Source: Methanobacteriota archaeon (GTDB taxonomy: Archaea; Thermoplasmatota; Thermoplasmata; RBG-16-68-12). Taken from it: 20,178 nt of DNA. Both the position numbers and the translations under genes were made by a program. Shown piece after piece: positions 13,388-20,178 of this stretch (position 1 is its first letter; each line of letters opens with the position of its first letter). The DNA is taken from assembly GCA_005878515.1 (NCBI GenBank), contig VBLZ01000068.1, positions 1 to 20,178 on the forward strand, read 5' to 3'. The notes below the pieces were generated by a model that saw nothing but the letters and a program-made list of their open reading frames with translations, did no database searches and was not told where the DNA came from.

Positions 13388-14191
13388 ATGGATCCGGCGG
13401 TACGGCGGAAGATTCGAAACCGAGCCCTCCTGCTATGGGCGGTGGTCCTCGGTCCATTCATCGTCTTCTCGATTCCAAGCGGTCCTCCGCCTTCCCCCGC
13501 GGCCATTTTCTTTTGGTTGGCGGGTGAGGTTGTTGCCGCTCTCCTCGCTCTGCCTCTCGCGTTCGCCCTCACGTACGCCGGATACCGGCTCCGGGTTTGG
13601 CGACAGAAGCGAAGGCAACCGCGGCTCGCTTCCGAACGAGCGCCTCCCGGGGTTACTTCCCCTTTCCGTTTTGCCGGCAGGCGATGGAAACCATCCGTTG
13701 GCATCCTCCTGTTTGTCCTGATCATCATCGTCCCGATCTGGTTCTTGCCAGCGCCGAGCCAGGCGATCCCCAACGCAATCGCTCAGGTGGTTCGGTGGCT
13801 CGGGTTGGCATTCGCTGCCTTCGCGGTGCCCGCTGCATTTCTCGGGCTTCGCGACGTCATGTATCAAGTCGACGACCGGGGGATTCAGGTGCGACGTGCG
13901 GTGCGGAGCCGGAGTTTCGATGCTCCGTGGGAAGCGATGAGCCAGGTGGAATTGCCGCAGCTCCACGCATTTGCCTCGACACTCCTTGGATCCTCCGCCT
14001 CGAGAATGAAGGCATATGGGTTGCGGACAAAAGACGGTGTCCTCCGCGGAATCGTGAGACCGTCTGCAGAACTCGGGCCTGTCCTAGGCGAAGCATTCGA
14101 GTCCTCGTTGTTGGGTTTAGCCGCGGAGCGCGGGGTTCGCGTTGTCGAGGTATCCTGGCGAGCAACGATGAAATGGAAACAAGGTCGATGA
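13388..14191 (+). CDS. Hypothetical membrane protein with PH-like C-terminal domain
   Basis: A 267-residue product from ATG 13388; GTG 13382 is also in frame and only two residues longer. Two hydrophobic stretches come first (about 15-33 and 38-68), then a basic proline-rich loop, then two more hydrophobic segments (about 104-120 and 133-155). The soluble C-terminal part begins VMYQVDDRGIQVRRAVRSRSFDAPWEAMSQVEL. This reads like a bacterial-type PH (bPH) domain, with its pattern of an interpretable D-x-G-I-x-V strand and a W-E-x-(M/I) segment. The domain guess rests on pattern only. The stop falls 27 bp before the end of the convergent reductase gene. No homologous partner or catalytic motif is seen. 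Confidence 0.65.
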   Translation: MDPAVRRKIRNRALLLWAVVLGPFIVFSIPSGPPPSPAAIFFWLAGEVVAALLALPLAFALTYAGYRLRVWRQKRRQPRLASERAPPGVTSPFRFAGRRWKPSVGILLFVLIIIVPIWFLPAPSQAIPNAIAQVVRWLGLAFAAFAVPAAFLGLRDVMYQVDDRGIQVRRAVRSRSFDAPWEAMSQVELPQLHAFASTLLGSSASRMKAYGLRTKDGVLRGIVRPSAELGPVLGEAFESSLLGLAAERGVRVVEVSWRATMKWKQGR

Positions 14192-14218
14192 CAAGTGGCA
14201 GACCGATTGTCCCCAGGG

Positions 14219-15427
14219 CTAGATTCCCACGTTCTTCGCGATCATCGCCCGGAGCGCCTTCCCGACGTACTTCAGTAGTCTCGGATCCTCTTTGATGAGT
14301 GCCCAACCGACCTTGGAGGGGAAGTCGATGTCCCCTTTCTTCTCGATGAGGCGCAACATCTCGGGGCTGTCGAAGATGTCGAACAGTTCCTCGAACTGGT
14401 CGTCGGTCAGCTTGCTGAAGCTCTCATGGATCGCAAGGTCCTTCCGCAGTTCCTTGCCGATTGACTTCGTCCACGCACGGTGGTACCGGTGGAGCACCCG
14501 CGCGGACAAGTCACCGGTCTCCAGCGCCTCGATGGCTGTCTGCGCTGCGAAATTCGAGCAGGTGAGCGCGGTGAAGATTCCGCCTCCCGATACGGCCTTG
14601 GCCTGGCATGCTGCGTCTCCGACGACCAGGACGTTGTCCGCGTACGTTCGACGGGGGAATCCGAGTGGAATGCCTCCCGCGATGTAGAGGATCGGCTGGG
14701 CGCCTTTCGTGTACTGCCTCACTTCGGGTCGAGTCAACATCTTTTCCAGGTAGGCGTACGCGTTCCCTTCGCCGACGCACAAGCCCACCCGGGCCGTGTC
14801 CCCGCTTGGGATGATCCAGCCGAAGAAGCCGGGAGCGATCTCGTTCCCGATGAACAGTGTGACGAATCCCGGATCTCCTCGCACACCGGTCATCTCTACC
14901 TCGAACCCAGGTAGGATCTTCCTCGGGCGGAGGATGTTGAACCACTTCGCCACGTTCGAGCGGACGCCGTCGCAGCCGACCAGCAGCTTCGCGTGCAGTT
15001 TTCGCGGCTCCCCGTCCTGGTCGATTGAGATTTCGACGCCGCCGTCGTCCCACCGTGCGGCTTGAGCCTGGGCACCGAGGAACGTGTGCGCGCCCTTCCG
15101 AACCGCATCCGTGGCGATCGCCCGGTCGAACATCGCGCGTTGCACGACGACCGCCTGCGTGTCGTGGCCGTCGATCACGAGCCGTCGGCCCGAAGGCGAA
15201 TACAGCTCGGCCCCGTGGACGGCCCCGATGATCGTCTCCTTGCAGTCGACGTACTCGAAGACCCGCGGGGTGACGAGGCCGCCGCACTGGATCGGCTCCC
15301 CGATCTCACGATGTTCCTCGACCAGCGCGACCTCGTATCCGGCCGCCGCGACTTTACCCGCGAGGTAACCGCCCGCCGGGCCGGCCCCGATCACAACGAC
15401 GTCGAAGGAGCGCGCAGAACTGACCAC
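14219..15427 (-). CDS. Second geranylgeranyl reductase family FAD-dependent oxidoreductase
   Basis: A 402-residue flavoprotein paralogous to the reductase at 9879-10976. Visible are VVVIGAGPAGGYLA (10-23), the family motif EPIQCGGLV (44-52), LVGCDGVRSNVA, FFGWIIPSGDTARVGLCVG, and VVGDAACQAKAVSGGGIFTAL. It has a complete C-terminal helical region, unlike the shorter paralogue. The substrate could be a prenyl chain of lipid or menaquinone; sequence alone does not decide. The start is GTG 15425-15427, 9 nt after the stop of the TrmB-family gene, so the two are co-transcribed with the regulator first. It converges with the membrane-protein gene at 13388-14191. Confidence 0.88.
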   Translation of the reverse strand: MVSSARSFDVVVIGAGPAGGYLAGKVAAAGYEVALVEEHREIGEPIQCGGLVTPRVFEYVDCKETIIGAVHGAELYSPSGRRLVIDGHDTQAVVVQRAMFDRAIATDAVRKGAHTFLGAQAQAARWDDGGVEISIDQDGEPRKLHAKLLVGCDGVRSNVAKWFNILRPRKILPGFEVEMTGVRGDPGFVTLFIGNEIAPGFFGWIIPSGDTARVGLCVGEGNAYAYLEKMLTRPEVRQYTKGAQPILYIAGGIPLGFPRRTYADNVLVVGDAACQAKAVSGGGIFTALTCSNFAAQTAIEALETGDLSARVLHRYHRAWTKSIGKELRKDLAIHESFSKLTDDQFEELFDIFDSPEMLRLIEKKGDIDFPSKVGWALIKEDPRLLKYVGKALRAMIAKNVGI

Positions 15428-15436
15428 GTTCCGGCA

Positions 15437-16180
15437 TCACTCCTTTAGATTCATGATGATCTCGAGGAAGTTCTCCAGATGCCGCGACAGCGACGCGTTG
15501 TCCGTGTAGCCGCACGCGGACAGGTCGGGCGCCGCAATCAAGGCAGCGGAACCGTCCACGATCACGTCGGTCGCGATGAGGCCTTTGCGGTTCACGACGC
15601 CCGCCCCTTCCGGGATTTTCTGACCCGGCTCCGTGATGATCGTGAACCGGATGCCGCGGGCGATCGCCTGCTCGATCTTCTTCCCCACGTTCTCGCGGAT
15701 CTCGGAGAACGTCGGTGTGGAGATGATGCACGTCTCCGAAGACTGGTCGATCAACTCGCCGATCTTCTCCAAGACGCGGGTCTTCGTGACGATCGTGTAG
15801 ACGAGCTGCGGCTCCCCTTTCGAACGCAAGACCTCGTGGAGCAGATCGAGCTTCGCGAACGTGTCCTCGAGGTGGTCGATCACCCGGCCTTTGACCTTGC
15901 TGGGCGCCTCCGGCTTGAAGATGGTCGGCCGGCCGCGGGTCGAGATGGCGAATCCTTTCTGGCACAGGCTCTGTAGGACCTTGTACGCGGACGTCCGGGG
16001 GATCCGCGCCGTCTCGGCGATCGTCTCCGCGCTCCCGTATCCGTGGGCCACGAGCGCGATGTATCCGCGGGCCTCGTACCCGGAGAGGCCGATTGACTCG
16101 AGCGTCTTCGTGGCCCGCTCGAATTCCTGCTCGAGGTCGACGCCGCCCGCGAGCAGCTTCGACAAATCTTGCGGAACCAC
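15437..16180 (-). CDS. TrmB-family transcriptional regulator
   Basis: A 247-residue DNA-binding regulator. The N-terminal winged helix-turn-helix spans about 24-90 (LSGYEARGYIALVAHGYGS, then AETARIPRTSAYKVLQSL, then FAISTRGRPTIFKP), the classic TrmB pattern. A short coiled linker follows at about 95-122, and the C-terminal part (about 128-247) has the TrmB effector-domain pattern, including CIISTPTFSEIRENV. Archaeal TrmB proteins often sense sugars or other metabolites; the ligand here is unknown. The start is GTG 16178-16180, supported by the minus-strand ATAAAAAC box about 27 nt upstream, fitting a leaderless mRNA. It heads an operon with the flavoprotein gene and is divergent from the RING-DUF835 gene, so it may control both. 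Confidence 0.9.
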   Translation of the reverse strand: MVPQDLSKLLAGGVDLEQEFERATKTLESIGLSGYEARGYIALVAHGYGSAETIAETARIPRTSAYKVLQSLCQKGFAISTRGRPTIFKPEAPSKVKGRVIDHLEDTFAKLDLLHEVLRSKGEPQLVYTIVTKTRVLEKIGELIDQSSETCIISTPTFSEIRENVGKKIEQAIARGIRFTIITEPGQKIPEGAGVVNRKGLIATDVIVDGSAALIAAPDLSACGYTDNASLSRHLENFLEIIMNLKE

Positions 16181-16203
16181 GGGGCCACGATACCCGAGGG
16201 CGG

Positions 16204-16211
16204 TTTTTATC
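16204..16211 (-). promoter_or_regulatory. TATA-like box for TrmB-family gene
   Basis: The minus strand reads GATAAAAA in an AT-rich patch. It is centred about 27 nt before GTG 16180, fitting a leaderless transcript. Confidence 0.6.
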
Positions 16212-16258
16212 TTTTCGAATCGGCAGGCTCAGTGTTGGATATCGAAACGCGACGCAAG

Positions 16259-16266
16259 CCTTTATC
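16259..16266 (+). promoter_or_regulatory. TATA-like box for RING-DUF835 membrane protein
   Basis: CCTTTATC is centred about 28 nt before ATG 16291, so a leaderless or near-leaderless transcript is predicted. It lies 110 bp from the divergent TrmB gene start. Confidence 0.55.
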
Positions 16267-16290
16267 CGACGGGAGCCTTCCTTCGCGGTC

Positions 16291-18753
16291 ATGGGTTCGG
16301 CGCGCCCAGCCGCCCTCGCTGTGATAACCTTCCTGTTGATCTTCTGGAGCGTTTTCACTCCCGCGATCGGCCAGAATCCAGCGGGCCACATGGTCGTCAC
16401 GACCGACTACGAACTCTTCGGGACCTCGGACCTGAACGGCGGCGGACATGTGACGTGGACGCTGACCGGGGCGAAGGCGGCGGAGCTGCGCGCGAAGATC
16501 GTGGACATGTTCGACACGTACGGTCAGATTCCTCGGGGCTTCCCGTTTGCCGGCACCGCCGGAGCGGCGAACGGGGACGGAACCCTCCAGCCGCTGGAAG
16601 GCCTTCGGTACACGGACCAACTCGAAAACGTCCTCGAAGCCTCGGGCCGCGGCACGATCGTCCAGTACATGCAGCTACTCCGGTTCGACCTGCGAGAGAA
16701 CGCCGCGGATTCCAGCGTCGGGTTCGAACGGAGCACGTCGGGCCTCGCGAACACGAACGCGAGTTCGCCCGGCGACGTCGAGATCCGCTTCCTCTTCGAG
16801 GCGAACACGACGACCCGCTCCGCGCGGGTGTCCCTCCCGACGTCCGCGTTGGCCGAGTCGTTGTATCGGGTTTTCAACTACGAGGCGGTCCAGTCGCCGA
16901 CGCTCACGGCCTCAGGTGCATACCCGGGATCCTGGCCGTTCCTCTTGGAAGGCGGCTGGCATAACTTCACGACGAATAGCTGTCCGTCCGGGGTTCCCTC
17001 GCCGTGCGCGGTCCTCTGGGCAGGGAACAACGCGACCGGGACGTACGCGAACAACGCGGTCGCCGCAACACGGACCACGGCCGATAACCTCCTCGCGGGC
17101 ACCTCGGCGATCTACGTCCCGTTCGACCTCCGCTACGCAACGCAGGCATGGGCCACGTTCAACTACACGGGCCAGGTCGCGGACCCACAGGATCGGCTTC
17201 GCCTCGAGGTCGCTCACGCGCCCGCGTTCACGGACTGGACGAACCTCTCGTTCGGTGCCGGTACGACGCTGCCGACAACTGCTCCCGGGGTCTGGGCCAC
17301 CGCGAACGTGAGTCTGGCGACCTACCTCGGCGGCGAGGTGCGACTTCGGCTGAACTTCACGTCGGATGCCGCGGGAAACGCACGAGGGTTCTTCATCCGC
17401 GACTTCGCGCTCCATGCGCCTTCGTTCCCGGACGGCGAGGTCGACCAGGCCGACACCCATTATCTCGTCGGCCCGCTCAGCTTCTCCGCTCCGGTCGTTC
17501 GAACCGGTGGGCTCCAGGTGATCCGGACCCCGGGCGGGGAGATTCTCCTGTACGGCTCCTCGCGAAATACGTCGGCCTTCCCCAGCGAGACGATTCGCTA
17601 CGCGTCGTTTGACGCCCTCGAAAACCCGCAGATCCTGTTCGCCGTCATGCTCGTCGGCGCGTACGCGATTTCGCGGCAGCAGCACGATGCGTTCGTCCGG
17701 TACCGCGAGTCGTACCCCGCGACCTACCGGCTGGCGGTCCACCGGGCGAAGTGGCTCCATCGGCTCGGCGCCATCTCCATCGGGCTGCTGGTCCTCTTCT
17801 ACTTCGTCCCGACCGCGACGTGGATCCTCGGCATCCGGGTGTTCGTATCCGGGTTCGCCTACTGGGTGCTGGCCATCGCCTTCGCCGTGTTGCTCGGATT
17901 CGGCACGCGGGGGTATTACTCTGGTCAGATTGCGCGGGCGTCCGCCGCCGCGAACGAGGAAACCCGGGTGGTCGTGAAGAAGGTCGCGATCCCGACGGGA
18001 CCGGTCCAAACTGGAGGCTTCCTCGGGACGTGTCCCCATTGCCAGCGAGAGATCCTCGCCACCGACTCGGCGTTCCGGTGCACGTGCGGCGTCCTGTATC
18101 ATCTCTCATGCGCCGCGAGCCTGACCCAATGCTCGAACTGCCGTACCCCGATTTCCGTGGAGGCCGACCGCACGACCCCCGAGGTCTCGATGCGATGCCA
18201 GTCGTGCGGGGAACTGCAGACGGTCCCGGTGGGAACGGACCCGCGCGTGGCCCCGTGCTCGAACTGCAGCGAGTTCCTCCGTCATCTGGACGAAGGCAAG
18301 CGCTACCTCGTCGTCGCGAGCAACCCCGCGATCGGGTTCGCGTGGCTGCGCGATCTCACGAAGATCGGTCGACCGGCGCTGTGCATGACCTCCGCCGCCG
18401 TGGAACGCATGCGACTCGAGTTCGGCGTGAAGGAGATTCCGATTGTCCAGGTCGCAGGCCACGCGGCGGGCGCGATCGACCCGAAAGACCTCGACCCGAT
18501 CGGTTTGAGGCCGATCCTCCAGATCACGCGGGAACGGAAAGGCGGCGTGATCCTATACGACGGCCTCGACCAGATTATCGCCGAGTCCTCGCTGGCCGAT
18601 GTGATCCGCTTCCTCCGGAAGGCGAACGACATGGCCTTCGTCAACGGGGTCACGGTGATCGCGCGCATCGCACCGGGAGTGCTCGCCGATCAGGAAGTCG
18701 CGCGGCTCAACGCGGAATTTGATGAGTACCTCGATCTTTCGGCCCAACTCTGA
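16291..18753 (+). CDS. Large membrane protein: signal peptide, ectodomain, 3 TM, RING-like zinc domain, zinc ribbon, DUF835
   Basis: An 820-residue multidomain protein. A hydrophobic signal segment (about 6-26) ends near PAIGQ. Residues about 30-445 form an extracellular beta-rich region rich in Asn-x-Ser/Thr sites, with a disulfide-capable C231/C239 pair. Three membrane helices follow, at about 445-462, 492-512 and 515-536. The C-terminal part should be cytoplasmic. It has a RING-like binuclear pattern at 581-617 (CPHC, CTC, H604, C607, CSNC), a zinc ribbon at 636-659 (CQSC and CSNC), and a C-terminal DUF835-like segment (about 670-815) with GGVILYDGLDQIIAE. The zinc pattern resembles prokaryotic RING fingers. 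The order suggests a surface sensor coupled to a cytoplasmic adaptor; function is inferred. ATG 16291 fits the TATA box; the open frame to 16093 is over the promoter. Confidence 0.85.
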   Translation: MGSARPAALAVITFLLIFWSVFTPAIGQNPAGHMVVTTDYELFGTSDLNGGGHVTWTLTGAKAAELRAKIVDMFDTYGQIPRGFPFAGTAGAANGDGTLQPLEGLRYTDQLENVLEASGRGTIVQYMQLLRFDLRENAADSSVGFERSTSGLANTNASSPGDVEIRFLFEANTTTRSARVSLPTSALAESLYRVFNYEAVQSPTLTASGAYPGSWPFLLEGGWHNFTTNSCPSGVPSPCAVLWAGNNATGTYANNAVAATRTTADNLLAGTSAIYVPFDLRYATQAWATFNYTGQVADPQDRLRLEVAHAPAFTDWTNLSFGAGTTLPTTAPGVWATANVSLATYLGGEVRLRLNFTSDAAGNARGFFIRDFALHAPSFPDGEVDQADTHYLVGPLSFSAPVVRTGGLQVIRTPGGEILLYGSSRNTSAFPSETIRYASFDALENPQILFAVMLVGAYAISRQQHDAFVRYRESYPATYRLAVHRAKWLHRLGAISIGLLVLFYFVPTATWILGIRVFVSGFAYWVLAIAFAVLLGFGTRGYYSGQIARASAAANEETRVVVKKVAIPTGPVQTGGFLGTCPHCQREILATDSAFRCTCGVLYHLSCAASLTQCSNCRTPISVEADRTTPEVSMRCQSCGELQTVPVGTDPRVAPCSNCSEFLRHLDEGKRYLVVASNPAIGFAWLRDLTKIGRPALCMTSAAVERMRLEFGVKEIPIVQVAGHAAGAIDPKDLDPIGLRPILQITRERKGGVILYDGLDQIIAESSLADVIRFLRKANDMAFVNGVTVIARIAPGVLADQEVARLNAEFDEYLDLSAQL

Positions 18754-18759
18754 GGGTGC

Positions 18760-19347
18760 TCACTCCGGGCCGCTCCAGCGCACCCCGATCGAGTGCTCGA
18801 TGCCGAGGTGGTCCAAGATCCGTGCGACGACGAAGTCGACCAGGTCGGCGATCCGTTTCGGCTGACCGTAGAATCCGGGCGATGCCGGTAGGATGATGAC
18901 GCCGAGCCGGGCGAGCTTCAGCATGTTCTCCAGTGCGATCGCGCCGACCGGCGTTTCGCGGGGCACGAGGATCAGTTTCCGGTTCTCCTTCATCGCCACG
19001 GCCGCGGCCCGGGTGACGAGGTTGTCCGCGATGCCGGCCGCGATCTTCGCAAGGGTCGTGCCGCTGCACGGGACCACGACGACGGCGCCGAAGCGGGCCG
19101 AGCCCGACGCGGGCGCCGCCGCAAGGTTATCATCGCTGTACGCCGACCGCGCACCCGCGGCGAATTCCTCCGTGGTGAGGCCGGTCTCGATTTCGATGAC
19201 CGTCGCGGCGTCTTTCGTCGTGATGACGTCGGCGCGGTCTCCTAGGATTTCGATGAGGCGCCGGGCGTATTCCACGCCGGAGGCGCCAGAGACGGCGACC
19301 ACGACCCGGGATTCGGAAGACACACTTGTGGGAGGCGCCGAGTCCAA
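18760..19347 (-). CDS. ubiX: Flavin prenyltransferase UbiX
   Basis: Attaches dimethylallyl to FMN, making the prenylated flavin cofactor of UbiD-type decarboxylases; cytoplasmic. Motifs seen are VVVAVSGASGVEYARRL near the N-terminus, VVVVPCSGTTLAKIAAGIADNLVTRAAAVAMKE, and the C-terminal LILVPRETPVGAIALENM followed by GVIILPASPGFYGQP. The frame opens with TTG 19347 (195 residues). GTG 19321-19323 would give 187 residues starting six residues before the conserved core, closer to the usual family start, and is a real alternative; neither has a Shine-Dalgarno. The promoter is probably the shared palindromic box at 19407-19422. The stop lies 6 bp from the RING-DUF835 gene stop. No UbiD partner is in the window. 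Confidence 0.92.
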   Translation of the reverse strand: MDSAPPTSVSSESRVVVAVSGASGVEYARRLIEILGDRADVITTKDAATVIEIETGLTTEEFAAGARSAYSDDNLAAAPASGSARFGAVVVVPCSGTTLAKIAAGIADNLVTRAAAVAMKENRKLILVPRETPVGAIALENMLKLARLGVIILPASPGFYGQPKRIADLVDFVVARILDHLGIEHSIGVRWSGPE

Positions 19348-19406
19348 ATGAAGATTCCGCGGGATGAGAATGCCAGTTCGTCACGATCCCAAAGCGCATC
19401 GAATTC

Positions 19407-19422
19407 AACCTTAAATAAGGTT
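19407..19422. promoter_or_regulatory. Palindromic AT-rich box, likely shared divergent promoter
   Basis: AACCTTA and TAAGGTT are perfect inverted arms around AA. The centre can serve as a TATA-like element in both directions, for ubiX (leader about 40 nt) and for the acetyltransferase. A regulator-binding role is equally possible. Confidence 0.5.
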
Positions 19423-19433
19423 AACAGCCGCAG

Positions 19434-19994
19434 ATGCGGAAAGGGGAAGTCCCTGGCCCGAATCTGCGCACCGTGAAGCGAGGCACGATCCGTCGTTCAA
19501 CTCTCCTTGACTTGGGTCTGCTCGTTCGCCACCGCCGCGGGATGTGGAGTGACATCGCGCAGTTCTCGAAAGCTGACCTCGATGCGGCGGATCGGGCGTA
19601 CCGCCACTGGGCGACGACGCAGATGAAGTCGAACCGGTTTGCCGGTTTCATCGTCGACGTCGACGGTCAACCCGTGGCGAGCGGTTGCGTCTGGATCATG
19701 CAGGTGCAACCACGGCCGAACTGGAAGGGGACCGAGGCCGCATACCTTCTCTCGATGTACACCGAGCCCGCCCATCGAGGTCGAGGCCACGGGGCCCGCA
19801 TCGTTCGCGAGGCGATCCGATATGCGAAGGGTCGGGGAATCAACGTGATGCTCCTCCACGCGTCACCGTTCGGCGAGCCGATTTACCAACGTCTCGGCTT
19901 CGAACGAACGAAGGAGATGCGATTATTCCTTGACCGGAGGAAGCGCCGACGACGGACTCCCGCCTCCCGGAAAACGCCCCGGCGCGCCCGATGA
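19434..19994 (+). CDS. GNAT-family N-acetyltransferase
   Basis: Transfers an acetyl group from acetyl-CoA to an unidentified amine. From ATG 19434 it has 186 residues. The GNAT pattern is visible: a first strand and helix near TIRRSTLLDLGLLVRHRRGMW (18-38), FAGFIVDVDGQPVASGCVWI, then YLLSMYTEPAHRGRGHGARIVREAI with the acetyl-CoA loop RGRGHG, and the final LLHASPFGEPIYQRLGFERT. ATG 19434 is only about 20 nt from the TATA-like centre, so GTG 19473 (VKRGTIRRS) is a plausible alternative start that fits the domain better. The last 20 residues are basic (RRKRRRRTPASRKTPRRAR), a likely nucleic-acid-contacting or disordered tail. Substrate is unknown. Confidence 0.85.
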   Translation: MRKGEVPGPNLRTVKRGTIRRSTLLDLGLLVRHRRGMWSDIAQFSKADLDAADRAYRHWATTQMKSNRFAGFIVDVDGQPVASGCVWIMQVQPRPNWKGTEAAYLLSMYTEPAHRGRGHGARIVREAIRYAKGRGINVMLLHASPFGEPIYQRLGFERTKEMRLFLDRRKRRRRTPASRKTPRRAR

Positions 19995-20037
19995 TGGCGC
20001 CCTCCGGGGGAGCACGCAAGCCTTCAAATACGACTTT

Positions 20038-20045
20038 GATTTATG
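20038..20045 (+). promoter_or_regulatory. TATA-like box for rps19e
   Basis: GATTTATG is centred about 29 nt before ATG 20071, consistent with a leaderless or near-leaderless ribosomal protein transcript. Confidence 0.55.
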
Positions 20046-20070
20046 AAGCGCGAACCGACGCGTGTTCCTG

Positions 20071-20178
20071 ATGACGACCGCATACGACGTACCTCCGGTG
20101 CTGTTGATCGAGCGCCTCAAGGAGAAGCTGCAGTCGGAAGGCAAGATCAAGCCGCCGGAATGGGCGTCGTTCGCACGC
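20071..20178 (+). CDS. rps19e: Ribosomal protein S19e, N-terminal fragment
   Basis: Small-subunit ribosomal protein of archaea and eukaryotes; the gene runs off the window after 36 codons. The visible start MTTAYDVPPVLLIERLKEKL, then KIKPPEWASFAR, matches the archaeal S19e opening (TxYDVPxxLLIExxxExL followed by KPPEWAxFxK). ATG 20071 is set by the TATA-like box upstream and by family starts. Other translation genes often follow it in archaea. Confidence 0.9.
   Translation, partial: MTTAYDVPPVLLIERLKEKLQSEGKIKPPEWASFAR

Noticed and set aside
12228..14191. Insertion sequence or integrated virus
   Set aside because: No transposase, integrase or terminal repeats are visible; only two membrane proteins are encoded.

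Overview
The window looks like chromosomal DNA from a high-GC archaeon, most likely of the Thermoplasmatota/Euryarchaeota. The start of ribosomal protein S19e, a Y-family DNA polymerase, prenyl-diphosphate synthase plus geranylgeranyl reductases for ether lipids, a TrmB-type regulator, a beta-CASP nuclease and DUF835 proteins all point to archaea. So do TATA-like boxes placed about 25-30 nt before start codons, often with almost no leader and with GTG or TTG starts. The lineage is inferred; no rRNA is present.

Layout. 1-278: 3' end of a NuoN/FpoN-type proton-pumping subunit. 353-1477 (+): DNA polymerase IV. 1464-1676 (-): a small VGVGIG protein overlapping it tail to tail. 1772-3166 (-): malic enzyme. 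3325-3830: an unusual locus with four copies of an 18-bp near-palindrome around a small conserved-looking gene (3356-3808) and running into the start of an HEXXH metalloprotein gene (3822-4607). 4665-5540 (+): Mrp/NBP35 ATPase. 5543-5950 (-): thioredoxin. 5995-7260 (-): 7-TM protein with a DUF835 tail. 7464-8774 (+): unrecognised helical protein carrying a DDxxD-like motif. 8892-10976 (+): a two-gene ether-lipid operon (prenyl-diphosphate synthase, geranylgeranyl reductase). 11004-12227 (+): beta-CASP nuclease.

From about 12228 to 14191 composition looks less GC-rich. This stretch holds two orphan membrane proteins, a tRNA T-arm-like fragment and a long palindrome, and looks like an accessory insertion. 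Then come a second geranylgeranyl-reductase-like flavoprotein and a TrmB-family regulator in one operon (14219-16180, -). Divergent from them is an 820-residue surface/membrane protein with a RING-like zinc domain and DUF835 (16291-18753, +). The window closes with UbiX flavin prenyltransferase (-), a GNAT acetyltransferase (+) and the start of rps19e (+).

Themes. Isoprenoid and prenyl chemistry recurs (prenyl synthase, two geranylgeranyl reductases, UbiX, perhaps the 7464 protein). Two membrane proteins expose DUF835 to the cytoplasm, which suggests membrane signalling. The most unusual feature is the repeated 18-bp element at 3325-3830. All four copies keep the right half-site intact, and every change in the left half-site stem keeps base pairing in plus-strand RNA through G-U wobbles.
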